64,000 nucleotides of DNA from JAEUMD01 sp044222395 (GCA_044222395.1 JBGANK010000010.1:1-64000); one strand, 5' to 3'; shown: positions 8,603-18,376, counted from the stretch's first letter. The notes: generated by a model from the sequence alone, not told the origin. A program made the numbers and translations.

Positions 8603-10027
8603 TCAGTTCTCGATGACGGTGCCATTCTTGCGATAGCGATTTGTCGGATCAGCGGCCCAGTCACGACACTTGTCGTGTACCGCGATGTCTCCCCAGGCCT
8701 GGCGAATTGGCCGGCCTTCCACAGACTTGAACAATTCGTGGGCTTGCTCGGCTTCTCCACCAAAGCAGAGGAATGCCGCGAAGTGCTGGATGTTCCACTG
8801 GACAGGGTACTTGGCGATGACCTCCCGGGCTCCTTCGGCAAATCGCGCCCAATCGATATTCAAAGCTGGTGCACGAGAAGCCCCTACGACACGATTGATG
8901 ATGTACCAGTAGGATCGTGCATAGAACGCCGACTTACCTTCGCTTTCGCCGCGCACGGAAGCGAGCATGGCGACGTTGTCGAGATCGTCGAGCGGGTTGC
9001 TGGCGCTTCGCGCTATGCTTTCTAAAGCGCCAATATAAACATCCATTTCATCTGGAAACGCCTTGCTTGCTTCATCGAGGAGTGAGAACAATTCTGCAGA
9101 TTTGGCGCGCTTCGCTCCGCGTACTTCGAGCATCATCACGTACCAGTGGGAGTCCTGAGTTGCGACCTTGTCCTTAATTTCATTCAGGTAGCTTTCCAGC
9201 GGATCGAGACGCTGGAGGAACAGTTTTCTATTCTTGTCGCGGGCGACGAGACTGGAATCGGTCAGCGTTGCGAACGCGAACTCCCGCAGAGCCACAGCCT
9301 TCATCATCTTCGGCGTTAGTGCCTCTGGCTGCTGCTGTTGCCAGTCCGCTATCTTCTTGAGGCGCTGGTTGTGATAGTCTTCGTCAGCCAGGATGCGGCG
9401 GGATTGATCGAAAAATCGTTGGTAGACCACTCCGAGCTTGCTGATGCCGCTCCTCGTCCGCTCCTTGCTTTTCCGGTAGCCGTCCATCAGCTCCCCGAAT
9501 TCCGAAAGCGGGCGCTCATCGATGTTGAACATCTGAGTCGCTTCGACGCCTATACGCAGGCGCTCTTCGGATTCATCGTAGGGAGGTTCGAAATCCTTGG
9601 GCTTCTCGATTCCGAGGCCCGCTTCCCGTTCAATGTAGGGCAGTATCCGGTCCAGCGGGCTCTGCTCGAGCTGATAGTCCTTGTCTTGCTGCACGACCTT
9701 GCCAGCCGCGATGCGGTGGACAAGCGGGCTTGTCTCCACATGTCGCGGGATAGCCGGTGTTCGCGAACACAATTGCCGGGTCTGCCGTTTGTGGGGCAAA
9801 GCCGGCAGCAACTTGTAGAGCGAAGCGACCGACCAGAGTGCTGTGTGCATTTCCTCAGTGAGTGGACAATGCGAGCTGGCGTTGCTGATCTTGTATTCTG
9901 CGGTGCGCGCAAGCGGGGCAACACCAAGATCACGAGGAACCGACAGTGGCGCGGCATGAGCTACGGTGATAGTCGGTAGAACGAGGCAGACGAGCAGGCT
10001 TTGAAAAATCGGAGAGCGACGCGACAC
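8603..10027 (-). CDS. Exported alpha-helical repeat protein of unknown function
   Basis: 474 residues from GTG 10027, chosen because TTAGGAGAT lies just upstream at good spacing. The signal peptide is MSRRSPIFQSLLVCLVLPTITVAHA. The middle part is charged and probably coiled or helical. The C-terminal 200 residues are homologous by eye to the downstream gene and have repeated helix pairs (WYVMMLEVRGAKRAKSAELF, ARSYWYIINRV, QHFAAFLCFGGEAEQAHELF). The order is this gene then its paralog, with 23 bases between stop and the next ATG, so they should form one transcript. Base composition is visibly lower in GC than the flanking housekeeping genes, which suggests acquisition from elsewhere. No function can be assigned. 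Confidence 0.75.
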   Translation of the reverse strand: MSRRSPIFQSLLVCLVLPTITVAHAAPLSVPRDLGVAPLARTAEYKISNASSHCPLTEEMHTALWSVASLYKLLPALPHKRQTRQLCSRTPAIPRHVETSPLVHRIAAGKVVQQDKDYQLEQSPLDRILPYIEREAGLGIEKPKDFEPPYDESEERLRIGVEATQMFNIDERPLSEFGELMDGYRKSKERTRSGISKLGVVYQRFFDQSRRILADEDYHNQRLKKIADWQQQQPEALTPKMMKAVALREFAFATLTDSSLVARDKNRKLFLQRLDPLESYLNEIKDKVATQDSHWYVMMLEVRGAKRAKSAELFSLLDEASKAFPDEMDVYIGALESIARSASNPLDDLDNVAMLASVRGESEGKSAFYARSYWYIINRVVGASRAPALNIDWARFAEGAREVIAKYPVQWNIQHFAAFLCFGGEAEQAHELFKSVEGRPIRQAWGDIAVHDKCRDWAADPTNRYRKNGTVIEN

Positions 10028-10176
10028 GGCTATCTCCTAAGAGAGTTGAGTGCCGCAATCATGATCTCGGAACTGCTTCTTATTCGTATGCGCACTGAAG
10101 TTTAGAGGAAGCAAGGTAAATCGATTATGACCACATGTCCGACTGCGGGACTTGCGGTTTTATCCGGTGCTCGTTC

Positions 10177-11073
10177 ATGAGCGTTTCTGGAGTTGTCGCC
10201 GTGCGAGAGGCATTGCACATCGTCTGTCTGATAGGCTCGATGTTGGCGTTCACTTCGCCGACTGAGGCTCAATTCACGAATCCGGAACCTGTCGCGATCG
10301 AGGGCTATGATGGGCATGCGATGGAGCCGTTCCTTGCGCGCGATGATTCCATCCTGCTGTTCAACAACAGCAACGACCCCAGCGTGAATACCGACCTGCA
10401 CTGGGCCGAGCGCGTTTCGGCAACGCGGTTCAAGTATCGCGGCCTGGTTGCCGGCACCAACACAGGTGCGCTGGAAGGCGTGCCTTCAATGGATCGCAGC
10501 GGCCTGTTGTACTTTGTTTCGACGCGCAGCTATCAGCAGACCTTGGCGACGATCTATCGTGCAACCTTTGAGAAGGGACGCGCGACGGATATCAAGGTGG
10601 TCGAGGGGCTGTCGCGCAAGACGCTTGGCCAGCTCAACTTCGACGCGGAGATCAGCGCGGATGGCAGTTTCATATATGCCGTCGATGGCACGTTCGATGG
10701 CGGGCATATTCCTAAAGCGGCCGACATTTTTGTTGCACGACGAGTGGGCGAGCGCTTCGAGCGGCTGCCGAACTCAGCCGAGATCATGGCCAAGGTGAAT
10801 ACGTCAGCGCTGGAATACGCACCGGCAATTTCCGCGGATGGCCTTGAGCTTTTCTTCACGCGCATGTCAGGAGCGCTGTTCTGGCGCAAGCTCGCGATCA
10901 TGCACGCGCGCCGGAATTCTGTCACAGAGCCTTTCGGCGATCCGGTTGTCATCGAGGCCATCAGCGGCTTCGTCGAGGCGCCGACGATCAGCAGCGACGG
11001 GCTGTCGCTCTACTATCACAGCAAGGTCGACGGGGTTTATCGCATTTTTCGCGTTACAAGGCCGCGACGTTGA
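10177..11073 (+). CDS. Exported WD40/TolB-like beta-propeller protein
   Basis: 298 residues from ATG 10177; the frame is open from 10135, but the later ATG gives a cleaner signal peptide (VREALHIVCLIGSMLAFTSPTEAQ). The mature part has repeated blades of the PD40 kind: EPFLARDDSILLFNNSN, PSMDRSGLLYFVSTR, EISADGSFIYAVDGTFDGG, PAISADGLELFFTRMSG and PTISSDGLSLYYHSK. The S-x-DG-x-x-LYF pattern is typical of TolB-like propellers. These bind peptides or glycans in the periplasm or act as sensors; no partner is seen here. Divergent from the exported paralog pair, with about 150 bases between. Confidence 0.75.
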   Translation: MSVSGVVAVREALHIVCLIGSMLAFTSPTEAQFTNPEPVAIEGYDGHAMEPFLARDDSILLFNNSNDPSVNTDLHWAERVSATRFKYRGLVAGTNTGALEGVPSMDRSGLLYFVSTRSYQQTLATIYRATFEKGRATDIKVVEGLSRKTLGQLNFDAEISADGSFIYAVDGTFDGGHIPKAADIFVARRVGERFERLPNSAEIMAKVNTSALEYAPAISADGLELFFTRMSGALFWRKLAIMHARRNSVTEPFGDPVVIEAISGFVEAPTISSDGLSLYYHSKVDGVYRIFRVTRPRR

Positions 11074-11088
11074 AGCGAGGTCGCGGCC
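11060..11088. repeat. Perfect hairpin spanning a stop codon
   Basis: GGCCGCGAC (11060-11068) and GTCGCGGCC (11080-11088) are perfect inverted arms, with the TGA of the propeller gene inside the 11-base loop. No T run follows, so this is not a canonical intrinsic terminator, but it could stabilise the 3' end or slow the ribosome at the stop. Confidence 0.5.
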
Positions 11089-11127
11089 AAGTGCGGCAAG
11101 TCGGACCTGCTCTGGGCGCGTCCGCGA

Positions 11128-11523
11128 CTACTGCGTGATGAGACCGTGGCTGACGTCGACTTGCGAGGTGCTCATGGTGAAATCCTGAACGACCTTGTTG
11201 GAGTCGAAGAACACCACAAGAGATTTCTTGTGCCCCTCGGCGCCGCTATGCACAAGATTGACATATGGAATGAAATTGGTCGGCTTGGACTGCATGCGCG
11301 AGAATTCATACTCCCACGACTCTCGCCCGTTGCTTGTGAACGAGCTCTTCATGGGATCTCCATAAATCCGCCGGACGTCGGCCTGGGTCGTTCGACCCTT
11401 GACCAATTGAGTCGAGACGGACTCATTCGTCGCGTCGGCAATGCTCGTGTTTCCAGCGCTGGCGCAGCCTGCAAGCGGAACGACGATTGCAGCGGCACGG
11501 ACCAAGGACATAAGACGAGCCAT
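11128..11523 (-). CDS. SmpA/OmlA (BamE-like) lipoprotein
   Basis: 131 residues from ATG 11523, the start that gives a standard lipoprotein signal (MARLMSLVRAAAIVVPLAGC) with lipobox LAGC and Cys20 as the lipidation site. The mature domain shows VSTQLVKGRTTQADVRRIYGDP, matching the KGxTTxxDVxxxxGxP signature of SmpA/OmlA-fold proteins, followed by WEYEFSRM and a VVFFDSNKVVQDF strand. BamE itself is a small outer-membrane lipoprotein of the Bam complex, but many paralogs with the same fold exist, so assignment to BamE is not safe. It is convergent with the propeller gene. Confidence 0.8.
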   Translation of the reverse strand: MARLMSLVRAAAIVVPLAGCASAGNTSIADATNESVSTQLVKGRTTQADVRRIYGDPMKSSFTSNGRESWEYEFSRMQSKPTNFIPYVNLVHSGAEGHKKSLVVFFDSNKVVQDFTMSTSQVDVSHGLITQ

Positions 11524-11912
11524 GATTTCCCCCGAAATATGCATTCTCAATGAAATCGCGCGGCCCATCCGCCGTGCGCCTTCGGAGGCACCGCGGCAAC
11601 CATCTACAAACTGCAATGTCGCGCAAAAGGACTCCTAAGCCCGCCATTTTGCAGCAACAAGACGTGGCTCAAGTTCATGCCTGATTGTTGGGAAACGGAG
11701 GTTTTTGCGCCACATGGTGGGCGCTGCATTTGACCGAAACCCGAAAGCGCCAGCTTCGCCAAGGTACCGCCGCATCGGGCGGTCGTGGTCGTGATTGTTG
11801 CAGCAGTTACAAGGAAGCGCTCAACCGAGTTTCGAACTCGATTTTCGCAATTCCACTTTTTCTCATAATACTCAAAATGATGCGGGCAATTGCGTCGTGC
11901 CGGGCTCATTCT
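11524..11912. other. Intergenic region without visible gene
   Basis: About 390 bases between the BamE-like lipoprotein start and the end of the GNAT-nitrilase gene. Open frames here are short and without recognisable motifs. No clear terminator or repeat is seen. Confidence 0.4.
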
Positions 11913-13589
11913 TCACCGCACCTTGCGGCGGCGGCGCTGGTCGCGCCAGGAGACGCGGTAGAGATCGAAGCGGCGGTCGTGCAGGTTGCGGGTGGTGCCG
12001 GCGCCACGGGCGGCGCGCAGATCGGCGAGATTCAAGTCGGCAAAGGCGATCGTCTCGGTGTTGGGTGCGGTATCTGCGGCGATGCCGTCGCGGGCGAAGG
12101 CGAAATCGCACGGAGTCAGGATCGAGCTCTCGGCATAGTGGATGTCCATGTTCTCGACATTGGGCAAGTTGCCGACGACGCCTGACAGCACGACATAGAC
12201 CTGGTTCTCAATGGCGCGCGCATGGCAGCAATAGCGCACGCGCAGGAAGCCGCGCCGCTCATCGGTGCAGAACGGCACGAACAGGATCATCGCGCCCTGG
12301 TCGACCAGATGCCGCGCCATCTCGGGGAACTCTGAATCATAGCAGATCATGACGCCGACCGGCCCGCAGTCGGTGTTGATGACCTCCGCGCGATTGCCGC
12401 CCTTGATGTTCCACCAGTAGCTCTCGGACGGTGTCGGGTGGATCTTCTCCTGCGCGTGCACCGAGCCGTCGCGCAGAAAGACGTAGCAGACATTCTTGAT
12501 GTCGCCGTTGTCCTCGATGATCGGATGTGTGCCGCCGACGATGTTGATGTTGTAGGAGACCGCAAAGCCGCTCATGAACTTGATGAACCAGTCGGTGTAT
12601 TCCGCGATGCGCTCGACACCTTCCTTGGGTTGCAGCGGCTTTTCTTCCAGCGACAGGAGCTGCAGTGTGATGTTCTCGGGGAAGACGATGAAGTCGGCGC
12701 GGTAGTCGGAGGCGACGTCGACGAAGTACTCGATCTGCTTCCTGAACTCGTTCTTGTCTTCAAGGCCGCGCATCTGGAACTGCACCGTGGCGACGCGTAC
12801 TGTCTGCTGCGGCGCCAGGCGGTCGTGGCGCTCATGCTCGTCGGTCTGGTAGCGGGGGTTGCGCCACAGCATATGTGTCGCATTGCCACCGGAGGGCTGA
12901 TCCTCCAGGTCGTATTCGTCAAGCACACCCAGCGGTTCGAAGCCGTTGGCCAGATGGAACGAGATCGTCTGGTCCTTCGCCTCGCGGGCCTGCACCGCCT
13001 TCACATAATCATGCGGATCGGGGAACTGGCGCCGTTTCTTGAAGTAGCCCGGCATGCGGCCGCCGAAGACGATGCCCTTCAAGCCCCACTCCTCGCACAG
13101 GTTGCGCCGCGCCGTGTAGAGGCGCTGGCCGATGCGCAAGCGCCGGTAGGATGGATCGACCGCCACCTCCATGCCGTAGAGATAGTCGCCTTCCGGGTTG
13201 TGGCGGGCGGCGAAACCGTTGCCGGTGATCTCGTCCCAGGTGTGCTGCTTCAGGGCTACGCCGCCGGAGATGATGAAGGTGGCGCAATGGCCGACGATGC
13301 GGCCGTCGTATTCAGCAACGAACTGGCCTTCGGGAAAGTTGTTGATCTGACCGCTAATCATGCGCTGCGTCAGTGACGGGTTGGGCGCATAGACGCGGCG
13401 ACCGAGATCCGCGATCGACTGCACATCGGAGAGCCGCGCGCGACGGACGATGAGTTTCGCCTTGGCGACTGGTTTTCTAGCCGCCGTCTTGTCGGAGGCT
13501 GCTGTTGTCGTGGACTTGGCCGAGGTGGTTCTGGCACTGTCCTGGCGCTTGCCCGCCGTCCGCTTGCGCTCGCTCTGGTCGACAGGCAT
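11913..13589 (-). CDS. GNAT acetyltransferase / carbon-nitrogen hydrolase fusion protein
   Basis: 558 residues. A Lys/Thr/Ala-rich leader of about 45 residues precedes a GNAT domain (about 46-245) with YGMEVAVDPSYRRLRIGQRLY, the acetyl-CoA binding motif A. A nitrilase-superfamily domain follows (about 265-545) with the catalytic triad: Glu in FPENI, Lys in EKIHPTPSE and Cys in VMICYDSEFPEMARH. The fusion is known across bacteria as a bifunctional N-acetyltransferase/amidohydrolase of unknown substrate; the nitrilase part hydrolyses amide or nitrile-like C-N bonds. All three catalytic residues are present, so it should be active. Single gene, divergent from the acetyltransferase-like gene at 13792. 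Confidence 0.9.
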   Translation of the reverse strand: MPVDQSERKRTAGKRQDSARTTSAKSTTTAASDKTAARKPVAKAKLIVRRARLSDVQSIADLGRRVYAPNPSLTQRMISGQINNFPEGQFVAEYDGRIVGHCATFIISGGVALKQHTWDEITGNGFAARHNPEGDYLYGMEVAVDPSYRRLRIGQRLYTARRNLCEEWGLKGIVFGGRMPGYFKKRRQFPDPHDYVKAVQAREAKDQTISFHLANGFEPLGVLDEYDLEDQPSGGNATHMLWRNPRYQTDEHERHDRLAPQQTVRVATVQFQMRGLEDKNEFRKQIEYFVDVASDYRADFIVFPENITLQLLSLEEKPLQPKEGVERIAEYTDWFIKFMSGFAVSYNINIVGGTHPIIEDNGDIKNVCYVFLRDGSVHAQEKIHPTPSESYWWNIKGGNRAEVINTDCGPVGVMICYDSEFPEMARHLVDQGAMILFVPFCTDERRGFLRVRYCCHARAIENQVYVVLSGVVGNLPNVENMDIHYAESSILTPCDFAFARDGIAADTAPNTETIAFADLNLADLRAARGAGTTRNLHDRRFDLYRVSWRDQRRRRKVR

Positions 13590-13791
13590 GAGGTATCTCC
13601 CATTCCAACATTATCTGGATGCCGCAGCTGGCCCGCAAACGGGAGCGGCACTCGTGCACCGATTATAGCGCACTGGCGAGGTCGGCGCCTGCAACCATAA
13701 CTTCGACTTTGCTTTGTCAGGCATTGCCACGAACCGCAACTTCGAGACATATGCGACCCTGCCGGCGCAATTAGACAGAAGGGATGGCGAC

Positions 13792-14952
13792 GTGCGGTTT
13801 CATTCGCACCAGTCGATAGGTGACATACGGCGCGAGGACTGGGAATCGCTCTTCCCCGGCCAGGCCGAGAACTGGGACTATTACCGCGCCATCGAAGGCG
13901 TGCCGCCCGAGGGATTCGCAGTCGCATATTTGTCGGTTGTCGACAACGGCGCCGTTGTAGCAGCTGCCCCCGTATTTCACACGCGGCATCATCTGCACGC
14001 CTCGCTGACGGGAGGCGTGAGGCGGCTGCTCGATCGCCTAGCAGAGAAATTTCCGCGCGCCATGAGTCTTGGCATCACCGGCTGGGGCTCGCCGCTGGTC
14101 GATCGCTGTCATATCGGTTTCCATCCTTCACTGCCGGCCGAAAGGCGGCGCGAAGCGTTTCAGCAACTCTATGAGGGACTGGAGGCTCAAGCCGCGGAAA
14201 AGCGCTCCGTGCTGCTCGTGGCCAAGGACGTCGATCAGGCGATGAGCGAGACAATCGACGATTGGATGCGCGACCGCGGCTTCGGCCGAATGCGCAGCCT
14301 GCCGAATGTGTACCTCGACCTACCTTTCGAGGATTGGAACGGATTCCTCGCGTCGCATTCGCGGCGCGTTTCCGGCTACCTCAAGCGCAAGGAGAAGCAG
14401 GCCGCAGGTCTCACGGTTAGCGGTGTCAATGCATTGGACGCCGCGACGGCAAACCGGATCTATGAACTCTATGAAGGCACGCGGCAGACCGCGGCCGGCG
14501 ACTACGGCGGCTTCGAGGATCTGGACCCCGAAATCTTCGAAAAGACCGCCGCAGCGGCCCCCAAGGCCGATGTCAATTTCCTGGTGGCAACTTTCGAGGG
14601 CCGGATCGTCGGTGCGTTGATGTTCATTCGCGGATCGACGGAAACTGTGTGGACGTTCGTCGGTATGGAATATCCGATCGCGCGCGATCTGAACATTTAC
14701 TTCGTGCTTTTGAACCATCTGATCCGCGACTGCATCGCCACGGGTCGACTCCGCCTCAGGATGGGCAATACCTCGTATGGGCCGAAGCTGCTCTACGGAG
14801 GCAAGCTCGAAACGCACTGGGTCTATATCAAGCACCGCTCGAAGGCGATCAATCCGGCGTTCCGGCGTCTGGTGCCCAAGTTCGACTATGAATTGAACGA
14901 CCCGGAGCTCAGGGCGTTGCGAGAGAACGAGAACAAGAGCGACACCGCATAG
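13792..14952 (+). CDS. GNAT-superfamily (BioF2-like/peptidoglycan-bridge type) acyltransferase
   Basis: 386 residues from GTG 13792, preferred because AGAAGGG sits 8 bases upstream; the frame can be extended to TTG 13714 but without a ribosome site. The protein looks like a two-lobed GNAT of the BioF2-like group: N-terminal lobe with ENWDYYRAIEGVPPEGFAVAYL, middle SHSRRVSGYLKRKEKQ (a basic motif common in the family), and C-terminal ELYEGTRQTA, VNFLVATFEGRIVGALMFIRG, RMGNTSYGPKLLYGGKLE. Related proteins transfer acyl or aminoacyl groups, but this one's substrate is unknown. Divergent from the GNAT-nitrilase gene and 263 bases upstream of uvrA on the same strand. Confidence 0.75.
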   Translation: MRFHSHQSIGDIRREDWESLFPGQAENWDYYRAIEGVPPEGFAVAYLSVVDNGAVVAAAPVFHTRHHLHASLTGGVRRLLDRLAEKFPRAMSLGITGWGSPLVDRCHIGFHPSLPAERRREAFQQLYEGLEAQAAEKRSVLLVAKDVDQAMSETIDDWMRDRGFGRMRSLPNVYLDLPFEDWNGFLASHSRRVSGYLKRKEKQAAGLTVSGVNALDAATANRIYELYEGTRQTAAGDYGGFEDLDPEIFEKTAAAAPKADVNFLVATFEGRIVGALMFIRGSTETVWTFVGMEYPIARDLNIYFVLLNHLIRDCIATGRLRLRMGNTSYGPKLLYGGKLETHWVYIKHRSKAINPAFRRLVPKFDYELNDPELRALRENENKSDTA

Positions 14953-15215
14953 CAATTCCCGAACTTTTCCCCATAGCTGCCCGGCTCGGCAGGAGATCGT
15001 CCGAGGCGCGGGATCCCGGTTGTTCAAGACTTTGATCCTGGATCAACCCCAGGCCAATTTTGCTCGTCATATCATTGAACTAAGCGACGGGCCGAGGCTC
15101 GCGTTGGGCCCCATGCCTTCAACCCATGACTACAGTGCATATGTGAGCTGGCGTGTCCCGATTGCTGCCCGGCGGCGAAGGGGATACCAAGACCCAAAAG
15201 CCCGGCAGGATGACC

Positions 15216-18200
15216 ATGAGCAAGAGCCCGAAATCGAAGAGTGCGGCGCCAGCCTCCGACCTGATGAAGACCATTCATGTGCGCGGGGCGCGCGAGCACA
15301 ATCTAAAGAACGTCGATCTGGAAATCCCGCGCGACGCGCTCGTCGTCTTCACCGGGCTGTCGGGCTCGGGCAAATCCTCGCTGGCGTTCGACACGATCTA
15401 TGCCGAGGGCCAGCGCCGCTATGTCGAGAGCCTTTCGGCGTACGCTCGCCAGTTCCTGGAGATGATGCAGAAGCCCGACGTCGACCACATCGACGGGCTT
15501 TCCCCCGCAATTTCCATCGAGCAGAAGACGACGTCGAAGAACCCGCGTTCGACGGTTGGCACCGTCACCGAGATCTACGACTACCTGCGCTTGCTGTTCG
15601 CGCGCGTGGGCGTGCCATATTCGCCCGCCACCGGATTGCCGATCGAAAGCCAGACGGTTTCGCAAATGGTGGACCGCGTTCTGGAAGTGCCGGAAGGCAC
15701 GCGGCTCTACCTGCTTGCGCCGATTGCGCGCGGACGCAAGGGCGAGTTCAGGAAGGATCTGGTCGAGTTGCAGAAGCGCGGCTTCCAGCGTGTCAAGATC
15801 GACGGTGAATTCTACGAGATCGCGGACGCGCCCAAGCTCGACAAGAAGTTCAAGCACGACATCGATGTCGTCATTGACCGCGTGGTGGTGAAGAAGGACA
15901 TCGCCTCGCGCCTTGCCGACAGCTTCGAGACCGCGCTCAATCTCTCGGACGGCCTTGCCTACGCCGAATTCGCCGACAAGCCGCTGCCCAAATCAGACAC
16001 GGAAGGCGCCAACAAGTCGAAAAACGACACGCACGAACGCATCACGTTCTCGGCGCGCTTCGCCTGTCCGGTCTCCGGCTTCACCATCGACGAGGTCGAG
16101 CCGCGGCTTTTCTCGTTCAACGCACCAGCCGGCGCCTGCCCGACCTGCGACGGACTCGGCACCGAACTGCAATTCGAGCCCGACCTCGTCGTGCCGGACG
16201 GCTCGCTGTCGCTGAGAGACGGCGCCGTTTATCCGTGGGCCAAGACGGGCGCCACTTCGCCCTACTACGAGCAGACGCTGGAAAGCCTCGCAAAGCACTA
16301 CAAGGTGAAGATGGACACGGCCTGGGAGCGGCTGCCCAAGCATGTGCAGCTCGCCATCCTCTACGGCTCCGGTGACGAGGAGATCAAGTTCACCTACTTC
16401 GACGGGGTGCGCGACTATCACACCGTCAAGTCGTTCGAGGGCGTCATCGGCAACATCGAGCGGCGTTGGCGCGAGACGGATTCGGACTGGGTGCGCGATG
16501 AGCTGTCGCGCTACCAGGGTTCGCGGCCGTGCGAAACGTGCAACGGCTATCGCCTGAAGCCGCAAGCGCTCGCGGTGAAGGTTGGGGGGAAGCACATCGG
16601 CGAAGTCACCGACATGTCGATCCGCGCGGCGAACGTGTGGTTCGCGGAGCTGCCGAAGACCTTCACCAAGCAGCAGAGCGAGATTGCCACACGCATTCTC
16701 AAGGAGATCACCGAGCGGCTGCGTTTCCTGAATGACGTGGGCCTCGAATATCTGACGCTGTCGCGCTCGTCGGGCACGCTCTCGGGCGGGGAATCGCAAC
16801 GCATCCGGCTCGCCTCGCAGATCGGCTCTGGCCTTACCGGTGTGCTCTACGTGCTGGACGAACCCTCGATCGGGTTGCATCAGCGCGACAACGACCGCCT
16901 GCTGGCGACGCTGCAGCACCTGCGCGACCTCGGCAACACCGTCATCGTCGTCGAGCACGACGAGGATGCGGTTCTCAAGGCAGATCACGTCGTCGACATC
17001 GGGCCGGGTGCCGGAGTGCACGGCGGCGAGATCGTTGCGCAAGGTACGCCCGAGGACATCATGGCCAATGCGGACAGCCTCACCGGGCAGTATCTCTCCG
17101 GTGCGCGGCAGATTCCGCTGCCGAAGAACCGACGTCCGCCGCATGCGGGCAAGGCGCTCACGGTGATCGGTGCGCGCGGCAACAACCTGAAGAACGTCAC
17201 GGCAGAAATACCGCTCGGCCTCCTTACCTGCATCACCGGCGTCTCGGGTGGCGGCAAGTCGACGCTGCTGATCGACACGCTCTACAAGTCCGTCGCGCGG
17301 CGCTTGAACAACGCGCGCGAGCATCCCGCCGAGCACGACAAGATCGTTGGGTTGGAGCATCTCGACAAGGTGATCGATATCGACCAGTCACCGATCGGGC
17401 GCACGCCGCGCTCCAACCCTGCCACCTACACGGGTGCTTTCACGCCGATCCGCGAGTGGTTCGCGGGGCTGCCGGAGGCGAAGACGCGCGGCTATCAGCC
17501 GGGCCGCTTCTCCTTCAACGTCAAGGGCGGGCGCTGCGAGGCCTGCCAAGGCGACGGCGTCATCAAGATCGAGATGCACTTCCTGCCGGACGTCTACGTC
17601 ACTTGCGATGTGTGCAAGGGCAAGCGCTACAACCGCGAGACGCTGGAGGTGCGCTTCCGCGACAAGTCGATCGCGGACGTGCTCGACATGACGGTCGAGG
17701 AAGGGGCGGAGTTCTTCAAGGCGGTGCCGTCGATCCGCGACAAGATGGAGACGCTGGCGCGCGTCGGCCTCGGCTACATCCACATCGGCCAGCAGGCGAC
17801 GACGCTGTCGGGCGGCGAGGCGCAGCGCATCAAGCTGGCCAAGGAGCTGTCACGGCGCGCAACCGGGCGCACGCTCTACATTCTCGACGAGCCGACGACG
17901 GGGCTGCACTTCCACGACGTTGCGAAACTCTTGGAGGTTCTGCACGAGCTTGCGGATGCCGGCAACACGGTTGTGGTCATCGAGCACAATCTGGAGGTGA
18001 TCAAGACGGCCGACTGGATCATCGACTTGGGCCCCGAAGGCGGCGATGGCGGCGGCGAGATCGTGGTTGCGGGCACGCCGGAGGATGTCGCGGCGTGCAA
18101 AGGCAGCTATACCGGCCGCTACCTCAAGGAGCTGCTCGGGCGGCGTGCGAAGGGGGCGGGCGCAGCGAAGCCTGCGGGCGCGAGTGCTGCCAAGGGTGGG

Positions 18201-18245
18201 AAGGCAAAGGGCGGGCGCGGGGGCAAGCGGCAGGCGGCGGAGTGA
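15216..18245 (+). CDS. uvrA: Excinuclease ABC subunit A
   Basis: 1009 residues. The ATPase that finds bulky lesions and loads UvrB in nucleotide excision repair. Two ABC modules are seen. The first has Walker A GLSGSGKSS near residue 47, a zinc module with CPTCDGLG and CETCNGYR, and signature LSGGESQRIRLAS. The second has Walker A GVSGGGKST, zinc ligands in CEACQGDG and CDVCKGKRY, and signature LSGGEAQRIKLAK followed by LYILDEPTTGLHFHD. A Lys/Gly/Ala-rich tail ends the protein. Start at ATG 15216 with AGGA five bases away; ATG 15210 is also possible. It is not adjacent to ssb, and no GTTC-N7-GTTC box is seen in the 260 bases upstream. Confidence 0.97.
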   Translation: MSKSPKSKSAAPASDLMKTIHVRGAREHNLKNVDLEIPRDALVVFTGLSGSGKSSLAFDTIYAEGQRRYVESLSAYARQFLEMMQKPDVDHIDGLSPAISIEQKTTSKNPRSTVGTVTEIYDYLRLLFARVGVPYSPATGLPIESQTVSQMVDRVLEVPEGTRLYLLAPIARGRKGEFRKDLVELQKRGFQRVKIDGEFYEIADAPKLDKKFKHDIDVVIDRVVVKKDIASRLADSFETALNLSDGLAYAEFADKPLPKSDTEGANKSKNDTHERITFSARFACPVSGFTIDEVEPRLFSFNAPAGACPTCDGLGTELQFEPDLVVPDGSLSLRDGAVYPWAKTGATSPYYEQTLESLAKHYKVKMDTAWERLPKHVQLAILYGSGDEEIKFTYFDGVRDYHTVKSFEGVIGNIERRWRETDSDWVRDELSRYQGSRPCETCNGYRLKPQALAVKVGGKHIGEVTDMSIRAANVWFAELPKTFTKQQSEIATRILKEITERLRFLNDVGLEYLTLSRSSGTLSGGESQRIRLASQIGSGLTGVLYVLDEPSIGLHQRDNDRLLATLQHLRDLGNTVIVVEHDEDAVLKADHVVDIGPGAGVHGGEIVAQGTPEDIMANADSLTGQYLSGARQIPLPKNRRPPHAGKALTVIGARGNNLKNVTAEIPLGLLTCITGVSGGGKSTLLIDTLYKSVARRLNNAREHPAEHDKIVGLEHLDKVIDIDQSPIGRTPRSNPATYTGAFTPIREWFAGLPEAKTRGYQPGRFSFNVKGGRCEACQGDGVIKIEMHFLPDVYVTCDVCKGKRYNRETLEVRFRDKSIADVLDMTVEEGAEFFKAVPSIRDKMETLARVGLGYIHIGQQATTLSGGEAQRIKLAKELSRRATGRTLYILDEPTTGLHFHDVAKLLEVLHELADAGNTVVVIEHNLEVIKTADWIIDLGPEGGDGGGEIVVAGTPEDVAACKGSYTGRYLKELLGRRAKGAGAAKPAGASAAKGGKAKGGRGGKRQAAE

Positions 18246-18304
18246 ATTCCGCTAGCGGTCTAGCGGTGAGGATTGGGTTGAGGGCTACACATCGCAACGC
18301 AAGA

Positions 18305-18376
18305 GGCCGCCCCTCACCCCGACCCGCTCCCCGCAAGCAGGGCGATGAGGATTGTGGTTAGCACTCCCCTCACCCC
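18305..18376. repeat. REP-like palindromic intergenic element
   Basis: CCCCTCACCCCGACCCGCTCCCC followed by GCAAGCAGGGCGATGAGG can fold back as an imperfect hairpin, and a second CCCCTCACCCC follows at 18365. The CCCTCACCCCnACCCnCTCCCC unit is a common repeated extragenic palindrome in related genomes. A similar unit occurs inside dnaE near 50064-50110. Confidence 0.55.

Noticed and set aside
15993..17360. Long minus-strand open frame opposite uvrA
   Set aside because: High-GC antisense shadow of a real gene; Arg/Ala-rich with no recognisable motif.
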